From Aspidiotus rigidus (Eukaryota; Arthropoda; Insecta; Hemiptera; Diaspididae), in NCBI GenBank assembly GCA_035079385.1, contig JAVHKY010000028.1, forward strand, positions 8,370,001 through 8,434,000: a stretch of 64,000 nucleotides of DNA, in the 5' to 3' direction. The position numbers were made by a program, and so were the translations under genes. Below, piece by piece: positions 45,262 to 54,497 of the stretch. Under the pieces are notes generated by a model. It saw only the letters and a program-made list of their open reading frames with translations. It did not search any database and had not been told where the DNA came from. How positions within the stretch are numbered: the first letter of the stretch is position 1; each line of letters begins with the position of its first letter.

Positions 45262-47041
45262 TTAAGGAATGTGTTGTACAAACTGGATGAGTTTATCTAC
45301 ATCATTCCTGTAAGAAAGCCATAAAGCATTGTGGTGTGCTGTGTAATGTATATTTTTCAGTATTTCATTTCGTACTTTCGTCTCATACTCTAGGTTAAAT
45401 TTTACTTGAGGCATTCGCCACACAATATCTTTTAAAGTTAAATTTATTAAATGATCGTTTCCTAAAGAAGTCACAAAACAATTACTATTGTTCCCTGTAT
45501 TCCTGAAGAAGACCAATTTCTGTGGCATACGAAATAGAAAACGTTTGTAATCCTCAAAAAATCCCATCACTATTGAGAGAGGTATACTTTGAGAAAAATA
45601 TCCACTCTTGTTTATCATGAGATTACCTGGAGAACTAATGTTCCATCCTGCATTATTGTAGGGTGACTGCGCCAGTTTGCAACGCGTTAAGAGAATTTTC
45701 CACTCCAACTTCCCATCAGAAATTCGGTATTCATGCAAATGTGATGAACGATACATATTTAGAATCTGTATGACGTAATTTTTCAAAAACATTGATAAGA
45801 AAAACATTCTAATGCATTGAATGTTCTAAATTTTGTAAATAAGTCGAAAAAATGCAAGTGTACCAGTTTGCAACGCAAGTTCACCAGTTTGAAACACTCC
45901 TGACACCAGTTTGCAACGCTTTCTATAAACAATGCTTTAACACCAATTAGGGTACGAAAACAGTTCGTTTCATGAAGGTGAACAGTTAGTGTCATACCTC
46001 TTATCAGTCAGTAGCCTAAATGGAATTTTTCACTCGTGTAATGAACCAATAAAAAATAATTTTTCATTAATTTAATCATTGATGATGTATAAGAGAAGTC
46101 AATATTTTCTCAACAAAACTGTAGAATATAGCCTATAAAAAAGAAATGAATACCTAGGTACTTTTAGCTAGCCATCAGCTTAATAGACTAAAACAGTGAT
46201 AGGGTGATAAAATGTGTGCGTTGCAAACTGGAGCACACTTGATCACCAGTTTGCAACGAAGTGTTGCAAACTGGTGAAGTACTGCTCTGTATGGAATGTT
46301 TGCAATGTATCCAAATAAAATAAAATTATTCTCCTTTTTTCGGTCAAACGTTATTATTTATTTGAAGTTGGATACCTTACTTACCATTATGACAAAGGAA
46401 TATATAATCCAACGTTAAATAATCCATCTAAAATCTCATTTCTTCACCAAGCTTTCCGAAATTATCTAGTTATTTTTTCATGGGATACGGCATACTGAAC
46501 TTTGAAACGTTGAAGTGATAACAAAAACCACAGATAATACCGTGAGGGTAGGTTCACGTTAAAACGGATACATTGAATTTTTTTTTTTTTTTTTTTTGCT
46601 TTTATTCCACAGCTACTCATTCTCTTATTTTTTAAGAATCTTTACAAAATGATGCAAACTGGTGGTGCGTTGCAAACTGGCGCAGTCACCCTACTTCAAG
46701 TCATTTTCAAAGCAAACAAGCCCTTTCATTGTTGTTGAAATACCTGGTTTACGAATCGAGTCTATTTTGTTGTCGCCTATGTAATAATCAATACGGTCGA
46801 ATAGATGTAGAAGCCCATTTGTGACAAAGTTAAATACATTCACATCTTGCGGAATCTCTACATGCGCTCCTGTTTTTTTAATCTCAATTTGGCCTCTAAG
46901 CACAAGTAAACTTTTACTCGGTTGAGTTACAATATCCTCGTTATACGCTGTAATTGGAAATTCTGTTCCAGGAGTGTCAAATTTTTCAGACATGGGTGGT
47001 CTGTAATCGTAAAATTCAATGCTCTCAATAACATTCTCCAT
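45262..47041 (-). pseudogene. Capsid-like (double jelly-roll type) gene, interrupted by a MITE
   Basis: The N-terminal part is 46694-47041 and the rest 45262-45658. Between them a pogo MITE entered at a TA; the frame on the two sides is the same when one TA copy is counted. The N-terminal part starts MENVIESIEFYDYRPP and has an aromatic/Asp region (LFDRIDYYIGDNK). The later part contains NLTLKDIVWRMPQVKF, a pattern I associate with the major capsid protein family of arthropod Polinton/adinto-like elements. Only about 247 aa are present, much shorter than a full double jelly-roll capsid, so the C-terminal half is missing or lies elsewhere. Assignment is by resemblance and gene order next to an A32-like ATPase. 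Confidence 0.45.
45661..46691 (-). mobile_element. Pogo-family MITE of 1031 bp in the capsid-like gene
   Basis: Perfect ends GGGTGACTGCGCCAGTTTGC and complement, TA on both sides (45659-45660 and 46692-46693). It shares CCAGTTTGCAACG with the pogo element at 23434 and has at least six internal copies in both directions (45862-45921 and 46219-46280). No coding capacity. It was probably mobilised by a transposase of the 23434 type. Confidence 0.9.
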
Positions 47042-47072
47042 TTTTAAGTTACTTTCTTCATATCTCGCTCGG

Positions 47073-47080
47073 TATTTATA
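47073..47080 (-). promoter_or_regulatory. TATA box of the capsid-like gene, overlapping the previous stop codon
   Basis: On the minus strand GTATAAATA overlaps the final Val codon and TAA stop of the 93-aa gene. It lies about 39 bases ahead of the capsid-like ATG. Confidence 0.6.
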
Positions 47081-47357
47081 CTTTTTCTGAAGGGAATTCT
47101 ATCTTGGCGTAAGAGAACTCTGTATTACCTTTACACTGCTCCATACCTTTGAAACAAAAATACTTCTTGTCTTTCAAAAAATCGTCATCAAAGTGTTTCT
47201 TCGCAAACCATTGAGGTAAGTTAAGTCGTATCGGACCCTCCAAGTCAATTGTGATAGTTTGTTGTCCAAATTTGTTGTAATATTTGAAGTGATTGGTAAT
47301 TGTATAAACAACACCAACTTGTAAATCTGCAAACTTCACATATGTTACTTCAGCCAT
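47076..47357 (-). CDS. Small 93-aa protein, possible ssDNA-binding (OB-like)
   Basis: The frame starts MAEVTYVKFADLQVG and has alternating hydrophobic/charged strands (YTITNHFKYY, QQTITIDLEG), a pattern compatible with a small beta-barrel. A protein of this size between the ATPase and capsid genes would fit an ssDNA-binding or scaffolding factor of a protein-primed replication system. I do not recognise a named family. Gaps are 15 bases to the ATPase and 34 to the capsid-like gene. Confidence 0.4.
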   Translation of the reverse strand: MAEVTYVKFADLQVGVVYTITNHFKYYNKFGQQTITIDLEGPIRLNLPQWFAKKHFDDDFLKDKKYFCFKGMEQCKGNTEFSYAKIEFPSEKV

Positions 47358-47372
47358 GATGCAAATGATACT

Positions 47373-48071
47373 CTATGAAGGTAACTGAGCTTCCTTATAT
47401 ACTAATTTGAACTCGAAATTCTTCTTGAATGTATAATCATCTAGATCAATAGTGATGAAACTGAATTTTTCACGCCAACAGTAATCACACATTTTCTTGA
47501 AAGTAGCAAAGTCTGTGAAACCACTAATGTATTCATAATACACTTGTCTCAGATTCACACCATCCAGTTTGAAGAGTATTAAGAAATTCATATTTCCTCT
47601 AATTCCCGATTTTTTAGGTATTTTTGTATAACTCTGTGTCAAATAGAAACAGGAAATACTACGATGACGCCCTCTTAAGAAGTAGTTTGCAATTGGATCT
47701 TGGTCTTCTGTTAATATATCGTCAAATATTATAGTTGAATTAATTTCTATTTTTTCAGGTGGCGGTAAATTGTCAATATCTGTAATCACATGATAACCAA
47801 TCTTTTTCTTACTTTTATTATGACCCTCCACCAATTCCTCCAACAGTTTGTACTTGGCTTGATCAGCAGTCTTACAACAAAGGTAAATGTTAGTTAGCGG
47901 TTTTTTGTGTAGCAGTATTGTCAACACTACATTAGTTTTCCCAGCTCCACTACTCCCTGCTATAACAGCACGCATTACATTAGGAAACATGGGAACTTTA
48001 CATTTTTCTGGTGGTTTTGTGTCTAAATTAAGTACAGGAATACTTGTTTTCAGTTTTGTTGCAAATTCCAT
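47373..48071 (-). CDS. A32-like DNA-packaging ATPase
   Basis: 232 aa, intact. Walker A GSSGAGKT at residues 39-46, Walker B IIFDD at 114-118, and a polar sensor-like region with YLTQSYTKIP. Length and order of motifs fit the FtsK/HerA-type packaging ATPases of Polinton, adinto- and poxvirus relatives, which power DNA entry into the capsid. It starts 27 bases after the polymerase stop. Its TATA box is formed by the last polymerase codons. It belongs with the polymerase and capsid-like genes as a virus-type module. Confidence 0.75.
   Translation of the reverse strand: MEFATKLKTSIPVLNLDTKPPEKCKVPMFPNVMRAVIAGSSGAGKTNVVLTILLHKKPLTNIYLCCKTADQAKYKLLEELVEGHNKSKKKIGYHVITDIDNLPPPEKIEINSTIIFDDILTEDQDPIANYFLRGRHRSISCFYLTQSYTKIPKKSGIRGNMNFLILFKLDGVNLRQVYYEYISGFTDFATFKKMCDYCWREKFSFITIDLDDYTFKKNFEFKLVYKEAQLPS
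47393..47401 (-). promoter_or_regulatory. TATA box of the 93-aa gene, within the ATPase 3' end
   Basis: TATATAAGG on the minus strand encodes the Val-Tyr-Lys codons near the ATPase C terminus. It ends about 36 bases from the next ATG at 47357. Confidence 0.55.
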
Positions 48072-48098
48072 TGTTGTTGTTGTGGTTAGATTGCCACT

Positions 48099-48107
48099 CT
48101 ATTTATA
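48099..48107 (-). promoter_or_regulatory. TATA box of the ATPase gene, formed by the PolB stop region
   Basis: TATAAATAG on the minus strand reads as the last two polymerase codons and the TAG stop. The ATPase ATG (48071) lies about 36 bases from its upstream edge. Confidence 0.65.
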
Positions 48108-51100
48108 GTATCCCCAAGGTAGTGTGTCGTGATTTGTCTGAATAGCACGTTTGTCAAACTTGAATGAAAAAGTCTTAGTCACATCTTTGTTCACCAAGTT
48201 CTTTGTATTTTTGTCGCGTACTATTTGTCTGTCTGTGACTAAGACTTTATGTACATTTCCGTCAATTATATCCTCCATCGCCTTACTCGAGAGCTTCTCA
48301 ATATTCTGGTGGTGTAATGTGAATCCTTTAATTTTGGTGCACTCTTTATTTGTATTTGTCTTGTAATAGTATGATTTAGGTCCAGTGCACAACCATTTGT
48401 TAATGTACACTCCCGGTCCAAGTTCATCAGTCCACTCACCCAACGAGTCACCAATGTTCACTCTTTCTGTCCCATCTGATTCATAAACAATAGAATCTGT
48501 ATCGCAGTAGATAACTTTCTGGTCTAAAGTACTCATCTGTCTGTATAAACGTAAACGCGCGTTTGCTGTAGTGAAAGCGGCAACATATAGATTAGTGTTG
48601 TAAGAAGTCTCTACAAACTCTTCCTTTGACTTGTAGTTCATCTGGACCATTTCTTCTGTTAGGAAAAGAGTACTGGATACTTCCAGTTTATCATCAAGTA
48701 GTAGATTGTAGAATGTTGAACAGTCACTCACATACTGTGTCTTAGTCATATTTTGTCGCATTGCAAACCGTCCCCACAGGTTATTCAAACAGTTTTTTGC
48801 AATTGTCCGTCGTCCTGAATTAGGTTCAATTTTTCCCAAGTCCAAGTCAATACCCAGTTTTTCTTTAATGTCTTTAGCATACTCTTCTTTACTAGCAAAC
48901 GAGTGTGGACTACTTTCCAATTTTATTTTCAAAAAGTTCTTAATATAATCTTTCCACAAGTCGTAAGTACGTTCAAAGTGCCACACTTCATAGATTTTTT
49001 CTACTTGGTAACCCTGTATCATAGCTTCGTGTACTTCAACGGTCGTCCATGTACCAACAAATGATCTTTCATCATCCGAGTGAGTATATCTAGTTTGTGT
49101 TGATGCTGCGCACTTTACACACAATGGGAAGACTAACTTTTCATAATTGTCAATTTTAACTTTAACTGGAAGAACTGGCAAGTACAAGTCACGCGGTGGA
49201 AGAATTTTACATTTTATGAAACCAAACCATTCAAGATCATATGCCCTTGGTTTGTAAATTTTCTCTGCATGTCCCAATGGGTATGCGTCATAGTACATAA
49301 CACTCGGATAGAGTGACACAACGTCGATGTACTTTATGTTGCCCTCTGCTTTCAATTTGAAACATTCAGTTCTACCACCAAAGAATGCATCACGAGGATT
49401 CAACGCTTCAATAATTTCAGGGTTTTTATATATTTTGTACAACTGTGATTTCTTCCATTGACAAGAGTAAATTTCAACAAGTTCATACCCGGCACCCTTA
49501 ATTGCAGCTGATCTATTAACTGTAGCTTGGTGTAAATCAGCCATTTTTGTTTTATTCACCGGGTTCACACTGTCAGCTTCAAAGCAGGTTGGACAACCAT
49601 GGAAAAAGCATCCTTGGTACTGATAGACTGTATTTGTTGTCTGGTCAAAACCATCAACCCGTTCACCAAGAATTGTAACTTCACGTCCATTCAAAGCGTG
49701 TCTTATGTTTGAGTCTTCAAATGAGTTCAACCAACCAATACTCTCTTTAGAGTACTCGTCTTTGGGTGTTTCATTAATAACGGCTATCGCGTCTGTGGGT
49801 AAAAATTGACTACGGTAGGTGCTTAAACAGACTGAAGCAATGGTGATGTATTGTAGAGGATCAATGTTAGCAATGTCCAAGAAGTCTTGTCGGAAAGTCA
49901 TCATTCCTCGTCGCAACAGATCCACATCAGAGTGACAATATGAGAGTCGTTCTTCTTTCAAATTAAAAATATGATTATCAGCGACACGTTCCTGGTGCCA
50001 TTTCATAAATGCTGCACGTTGGTCTGGTTTCATTGTATTGTAGCCATAAAATTGTTTGTCTGGTATAGGTCCAACATAATCAGCATTCGCGGTAGTATTG
50101 AAGAAATGCGGGAAGTATCCTTTCTTCAGTTTTTTGAGACCAAATGTTTTTGGGAATGAAGAGAGCGGAGCAGGGACAAAGTTATGACTGTCGATAATTC
50201 TCAATTTCAGTTCTTTTATTTCCATGTACATTATTTTTGTACCGTTGTTAATAACAATTGGTTTGATGGTGTTGTTTATACAGTACTGTAGAATAAATTG
50301 TGTGTCAAACCCCTTGGCATAATGCGCTACACAAGTATATTTGATGTGCCGTTCATTAATCAACCACTTGCAAAATTCATCGTTAGTTTCAAAGTCAAAT
50401 TTAGTACCGTCAAAGTAATGCGCGCATACACAGTTGGGGATATGTGTACCTGTTTCCTGCTCAGTCTCATAGTCAAAGAAGATGTATTTCTCAGTGTATT
50501 GGCAATTTTTAGATACAGGATATGGAAGTTCAATTTGAATTTCAGTTGTTTGTTCGACTGTTTCTTCATTTTCACATTCTATACCCAACATTTTAAATTC
50601 TTCAATGTGTGAGTGGAAGGCTTGACACGATATATTAGACATATTTTTTATTTTCTCGTATGATGAGAGAAATTTAACACAAGTCTCGTGGTTTCCACCT
50701 TTATCGGGGTGTTGACTTAATAATAATTTCTTAAAATTTTTCTTAACTGTTTCTTCAACATTCATATTGTATACCACACAATTGTGAGTTGTCACTGTTG
50801 TAGGTAAACCCAAAGATATTGTAATTATCCGCGGTGGAGCGCAATTTCCACAACCGTACATACATTTCCCACCTTTTTGTTCCACAGGTTGCATATAACA
50901 CTTGTGATGTCTGAGATCGCATATTCTTAAACAATTACGGCATTTACCATAACCACATTTATGATACATTCTATCGTATAGTACACGTTTCACAATCTGA
51001 TTACATCCCTCACACTTCAAGAGAATAGGGCAAACATCTTTCTTGTGATTGTCCATACATTCTTGATTGTACACAAATCGATTACAATCCACACAGTACA

Positions 51101-52886
51101 ACCGTTCTTTGGTCTCAATTGTATGTTTGGGTTGCATACATAGCCTACATGTAGAATTTTTTGGCGGTGAACACTTATGGGGTTTTATTTCATATTTTTG
51201 GTCACATTTGTCGCAGTAATATGATGCACTTAGAAACGCAGCCATACTTGTTATTAAGTCAAAGTGGTTTTTCTGTTTGTACAAATAGATTTTCCAGTCT
51301 GCATTGTTAGCCCCTTTGTACTCGATAGAGTTCATACTCTCGCTTGAGATGACTGTTATTTGTACATTCAGTTTGTCTTCGCAATTTTTCAAGTCCTCAA
51401 AAGTAAATTGGTCAATTCCGTTGTGTCCAATTAATTGGCATAATTTTTTAGTCAATGTGTCCTGAGCCTTTCGACCATCGCGAATACTTTTTATTTGTCT
51501 GTGAGTATATTTCTGTCCAAAAAGTGTATCTGTGTGATATGTCAGTCCAACTATCACCGCACGGCCACCACACAAGTTGTCAGAGTTACTTATCTGTCGA
51601 ACACATTTTTTGGTGTGTTTAGCATCTTTCAAGTTCAAGATTCGCGTTCCCTTTCCGCCTTTAGGTATGTGAGCCACATCTACTTGAAATATACATTCTG
51701 TGAAGACTACAGTCTGGTCACTCGTCAATATTTGAATTATTTTTCTAATCAGGTGTTCCACTATACCAGTATTGTTGCAGTATCCTGTAGAAATTTCCTG
51801 ATGAAACTTTTCATTTTTCACGGTGATACATAGTTTATCTTTGCGTGAAAACCCAGTCTTATGTTGTACAAAGTCTATCAGTTTGTGCAGAGCATGAGTT
51901 ACCAAGTCTTCCATACTCATTGCAGGCAGAACACGCTTCATTGTAATCTTAAAATTAAACTCTTCTATGTTGAACTTCAAAATTTTTTGCGAGCTTAATT
52001 TCTGGACATTAATAAATTTTAATTTCAACTTATCTTTTCCCTGTTCAAAGATATCTTTATGAAACTTGAAGACCATACCACCACCGATGATACAATCATT
52101 AGAAAAGATACTCGAGTCAAAAGGGAAGATATCGTCACAGTTTTTTCTGTTCTTCATTTTAGCAAAGAATTTCTCAGTCTTGTCATTTTCCTTCAACAAC
52201 TGGATCATCGCAAGTTTGGTAAAGTCAAAATATTTTCTAAGTCCTCGTTGCTTGGCCAAGTCTTTCAGTTCTTTGAGAGTCATAGTTTCATAGTTAGTGG
52301 TAGAAAAAAGGGCCCCGGAACAGGGCCCTTCCAGAAGAGCAATCAGTTCAGCTTTCCTAAGTGTGGAATATTTTTCAAGTCCACGCTCTTTAGCCAGCTC
52401 TTTTAATTTTTTCACAGTCAGTTTCATAAGGTCACAATTGGTGGTTTCAGAGACACAATCAGTGGTTTTAATGTCATCATTCAAGAGGGCTATCAATTGA
52501 GCTTTCCTAAGTGTGGAATATTTTCTAAGTCCACGCTCTTTAGCCAGCTCTTTTAATTTTTTTACAGTCATTTTCGTGAGGTCACAATCGGTGGTTTCAT
52601 TATTTACAGCTAGTGGGTAAAAATTTTCTATGATTAAATTAAATACTCTATTTACATCCTCGCTAATATCACACTCGTTCTCTTGGATTTCCCACTCAAT
52701 AACACCAAGGGAACGAACGTGGTTGCGAAGTTCATTAAGAGGCATATTAAACAAAGCTAAATCTAAATTTTCTGTTTTTGTATTTTTTTTGGAGTTAGTA
52801 TTATTTACAAGTGTGTTAGTATTTACAGGTAGTTGGTCTTGAGAAAGACCGTTTTCAAAATCGCAGTCAACAATAGGCATATCCAT
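48099..52886 (-). CDS. Protein-primed family B DNA polymerase with SAP-like repeats and J-domain-like motif, intact
   Basis: 1595 aa in one frame. Residues 100-235 hold three SAP/Rho-N-like repeats (KKLKELAKERGL...LIALL). A region near 430-540 with NLCGGRAVIVG and KNHFDLI may be OTU-like. Residues 555-680 are rich in C-x2-C pairs. An HPDKGG motif with helix-like flanks lies at 726-731. 3'-5' exonuclease motifs: FFDYETE near 803, YAKGFDTQF near 855 and YCHSDVDLL near 980. Polymerase motifs: DVVSLYPSVMY near 1188, KNCLNNLWGRF near 1364 and YCDTDS near 1459. This matches polymerases of Polinton/adinto-like elements, which copy a linear genome with a protein primer. The SAP repeats are also duplicated at DNA level. 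The start is the first ATG after a TATA box at 52968; a second ATG follows two codons later. Confidence 0.88.
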   Translation of the reverse strand: MDMPIVDCDFENGLSQDQLPVNTNTLVNNTNSKKNTKTENLDLALFNMPLNELRNHVRSLGVIEWEIQENECDISEDVNRVFNLIIENFYPLAVNNETTDCDLTKMTVKKLKELAKERGLRKYSTLRKAQLIALLNDDIKTTDCVSETTNCDLMKLTVKKLKELAKERGLEKYSTLRKAELIALLEGPCSGALFSTTNYETMTLKELKDLAKQRGLRKYFDFTKLAMIQLLKENDKTEKFFAKMKNRKNCDDIFPFDSSIFSNDCIIGGGMVFKFHKDIFEQGKDKLKLKFINVQKLSSQKILKFNIEEFNFKITMKRVLPAMSMEDLVTHALHKLIDFVQHKTGFSRKDKLCITVKNEKFHQEISTGYCNNTGIVEHLIRKIIQILTSDQTVVFTECIFQVDVAHIPKGGKGTRILNLKDAKHTKKCVRQISNSDNLCGGRAVIVGLTYHTDTLFGQKYTHRQIKSIRDGRKAQDTLTKKLCQLIGHNGIDQFTFEDLKNCEDKLNVQITVISSESMNSIEYKGANNADWKIYLYKQKNHFDLITSMAAFLSASYYCDKCDQKYEIKPHKCSPPKNSTCRLCMQPKHTIETKERLYCVDCNRFVYNQECMDNHKKDVCPILLKCEGCNQIVKRVLYDRMYHKCGYGKCRNCLRICDLRHHKCYMQPVEQKGGKCMYGCGNCAPPRIITISLGLPTTVTTHNCVVYNMNVEETVKKNFKKLLLSQHPDKGGNHETCVKFLSSYEKIKNMSNISCQAFHSHIEEFKMLGIECENEETVEQTTEIQIELPYPVSKNCQYTEKYIFFDYETEQETGTHIPNCVCAHYFDGTKFDFETNDEFCKWLINERHIKYTCVAHYAKGFDTQFILQYCINNTIKPIVINNGTKIMYMEIKELKLRIIDSHNFVPAPLSSFPKTFGLKKLKKGYFPHFFNTTANADYVGPIPDKQFYGYNTMKPDQRAAFMKWHQERVADNHIFNLKEERLSYCHSDVDLLRRGMMTFRQDFLDIANIDPLQYITIASVCLSTYRSQFLPTDAIAVINETPKDEYSKESIGWLNSFEDSNIRHALNGREVTILGERVDGFDQTTNTVYQYQGCFFHGCPTCFEADSVNPVNKTKMADLHQATVNRSAAIKGAGYELVEIYSCQWKKSQLYKIYKNPEIIEALNPRDAFFGGRTECFKLKAEGNIKYIDVVSLYPSVMYYDAYPLGHAEKIYKPRAYDLEWFGFIKCKILPPRDLYLPVLPVKVKIDNYEKLVFPLCVKCAASTQTRYTHSDDERSFVGTWTTVEVHEAMIQGYQVEKIYEVWHFERTYDLWKDYIKNFLKIKLESSPHSFASKEEYAKDIKEKLGIDLDLGKIEPNSGRRTIAKNCLNNLWGRFAMRQNMTKTQYVSDCSTFYNLLLDDKLEVSSTLFLTEEMVQMNYKSKEEFVETSYNTNLYVAAFTTANARLRLYRQMSTLDQKVIYCDTDSIVYESDGTERVNIGDSLGEWTDELGPGVYINKWLCTGPKSYYYKTNTNKECTKIKGFTLHHQNIEKLSSKAMEDIIDGNVHKVLVTDRQIVRDKNTKNLVNKDVTKTFSFKFDKRAIQTNHDTLPWGYYK
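52316..52600 (-). repeat. Recent 150-bp duplication of the SAP-like repeat
   Basis: Two segments about 150 bases apart share long identical runs such as CTTTCCTAAGTGTGGAATAT and CCACGCTCTTTAGCCAGCTC. The third, diverged copy lies at 52180-52290. The duplication added one DNA-binding repeat to the polymerase N terminus. Confidence 0.85.
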
Positions 52887-52967
52887 AATATCAGTATAAT
52901 AGGAGAGAGAGAGATGTGAACAGGAGAGGAGCCTGAATAGGCAATGACTATTTCTTAGGATGCGATT

Positions 52968-52976
52968 CCTTATATA
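52968..52976 (-). promoter_or_regulatory. TATA box of the PolB gene
   Basis: TATATAAGG on the minus strand about 85 bases ahead of the ATG. It is preceded by CGTC, as is the TATA box of the SAP-repeat gene (53971), so the two may share a promoter type. Confidence 0.5.
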
Positions 52977-53026
52977 GACGTTTTAGGGGTGCAGTGCAAC
53001 CTAAAAATCCATACGCAGTAGCGCTC

Positions 53027-53873
53027 CTAGTGGTGACGCGCGCAACTAAAACGTTGTCTATGTAGAGGTTCAAGAACAGAGTTTATCACGGGTGCTATTT
53101 CCTCAATTTTTCTCTTCATTCTAAGATGGTCTGAAAAATAAAATGATCTGACCGGATCGTCAATAATATTATCCAAAATATTATATTCTTGAATATGATC
53201 GGAAAATGTTACTTTTCTCATATTCGAAAACAACGCATTCGCTACGAAATCGGGATCAAAATTATCATCATCGTCATCTGAGAGGTAATAGATCTTCTTC
53301 TAGTATTTTTTTCTTTTCTTCCAGAGTCATTTTCTTGGGATAATATCTGGAAACAGGCATCGGACGTGTTTTCTTTCGCGAAAACATTTCGTCACACGCA
53401 CTACTATCGCAACCTAAGGGAGATATTTTTTCGAGTTCGAATGGTTTATCTTCGGTTCTTCGAATTTTCATTTTATGACCTAACTTAAACAAAGATTTAG
53501 GCGGAATACATTCGGGTTGTCGTGGTACCTTCACGCGCAGTTTCTCAATAGGACACTCACTTTTTAATTCATTCACTACGAGTATACTGTCACTTGCGAG
53601 AATAGATGAAATCAAATCTTCCTTCTTCAATTTGTAATATTTTTCGATACCGTACGCTCGCGCGATATCTTTCAACGTATTTACAGATTCTAACCCTAAA
53701 TCAAAATTACGAATATCTTTGATGTTACTATTTTCTAAAGCTGAGATTAATTGTGTCTTAGTTAACTTATAATAATATTTAATATTATTTTCACGCGAGA
53801 TTTCGCGAAGTTTATTTACAGTGTAGTTATAAAAACAACTATTCATAATTGATTTCACATAAGCTTGAGCCAT
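53027..53873 (-). pseudogene. SAP-repeat protein of the viral-like block, frameshifted
   Basis: The frame from an ATG at 53871-53873 runs to 53274 and has two SAP/Rho-N-like repeats (VNKLREISRENNIKYYYKL and a second at LKDIARAYGIEKYYKL), then a basic stretch. Near 53285 a one-base shift leads into the other frame, which begins with an Asp-rich segment and ends at 53027. The whole would be about 280 aa. An open frame continues upstream to 54032 but the TATA box near 53975 supports the later start. It resembles the repeats of the polymerase N terminus, so the two proteins may bind the same DNA. Confidence 0.5.
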
Positions 53874-53970
53874 CCTAACGTGGATGATAAGATCTTTTTC
53901 AGAGAGCAAAAAAATTAGATGCGAATAGTTCAATAGCCAAACGGCAACAGAGGTCGGAGCGCTAGTGTAC

Positions 53971-53981
53971 CTATATTTATA
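53971..53981 (-). promoter_or_regulatory. TATA box of the SAP-repeat gene
   Basis: TATAAATATAG on the minus strand, preceded by CGTC, about 100 bases ahead of the chosen ATG. No gene is seen between here and 54266. Confidence 0.5.
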
Positions 53982-54497
53982 GACGAAGCCTTCCAAGCGG
54001 TATTCCAAGCTGACTGTTGTCTTATAGCGCAACTAGCGGTGTAAACCGGAAATGACTAATCGTGCAAGTCAGGACTTGTCTGGACTTACGTACGTACTTA
54101 TGCGTATTTGCGTTTGAACAGTGGATGATTCATAGCGACCTGTTGCGTTCCTATCAGTTTGTTGTTGTGATAGTATATCTTGTTTTACCGCGTAAAAAAA
54201 TCGTACTCCATTCTTAAAGAAAAATATAATACTTATTTCGAATACAATATAGGTGCTAATCTAAATCAGGGCTGCCAAGTTGGGCGATTTATTGCAAATT
54301 GGGCGACATAAAATCCGATTTTGCGACTAAAAAATTGAATTTGCGACTTGTCCCAAATTGGGCTACTTGGACTGAGTCTTGTCGTAAATTGGGCTACTTG
54401 AAGAATTTTCAACCGAAATAAAATTTCTTTCTTCTCTCATGTTGTCGTCATGTAATTTATCAGTAATAACTAACTTTTCTATTGATCCGACTGCAGT

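Noticed and set aside
44841..45281. 146-aa minus-strand frame as the missing C-terminal half of the capsid-like gene
   Set aside because: It overlaps the zinc-finger gene and the 60-bp repeats and has no capsid-like pattern.
45262..45807. Intact 181-aa minus-strand gene
   Set aside because: Its first part lies in the pogo MITE; the true frame continues from 46694 across the insertion.
53874..54032. Longer N terminus for the SAP-repeat protein
   Set aside because: It would be read through the TATA box near 53975; the ATG at 53873 after it is more likely.
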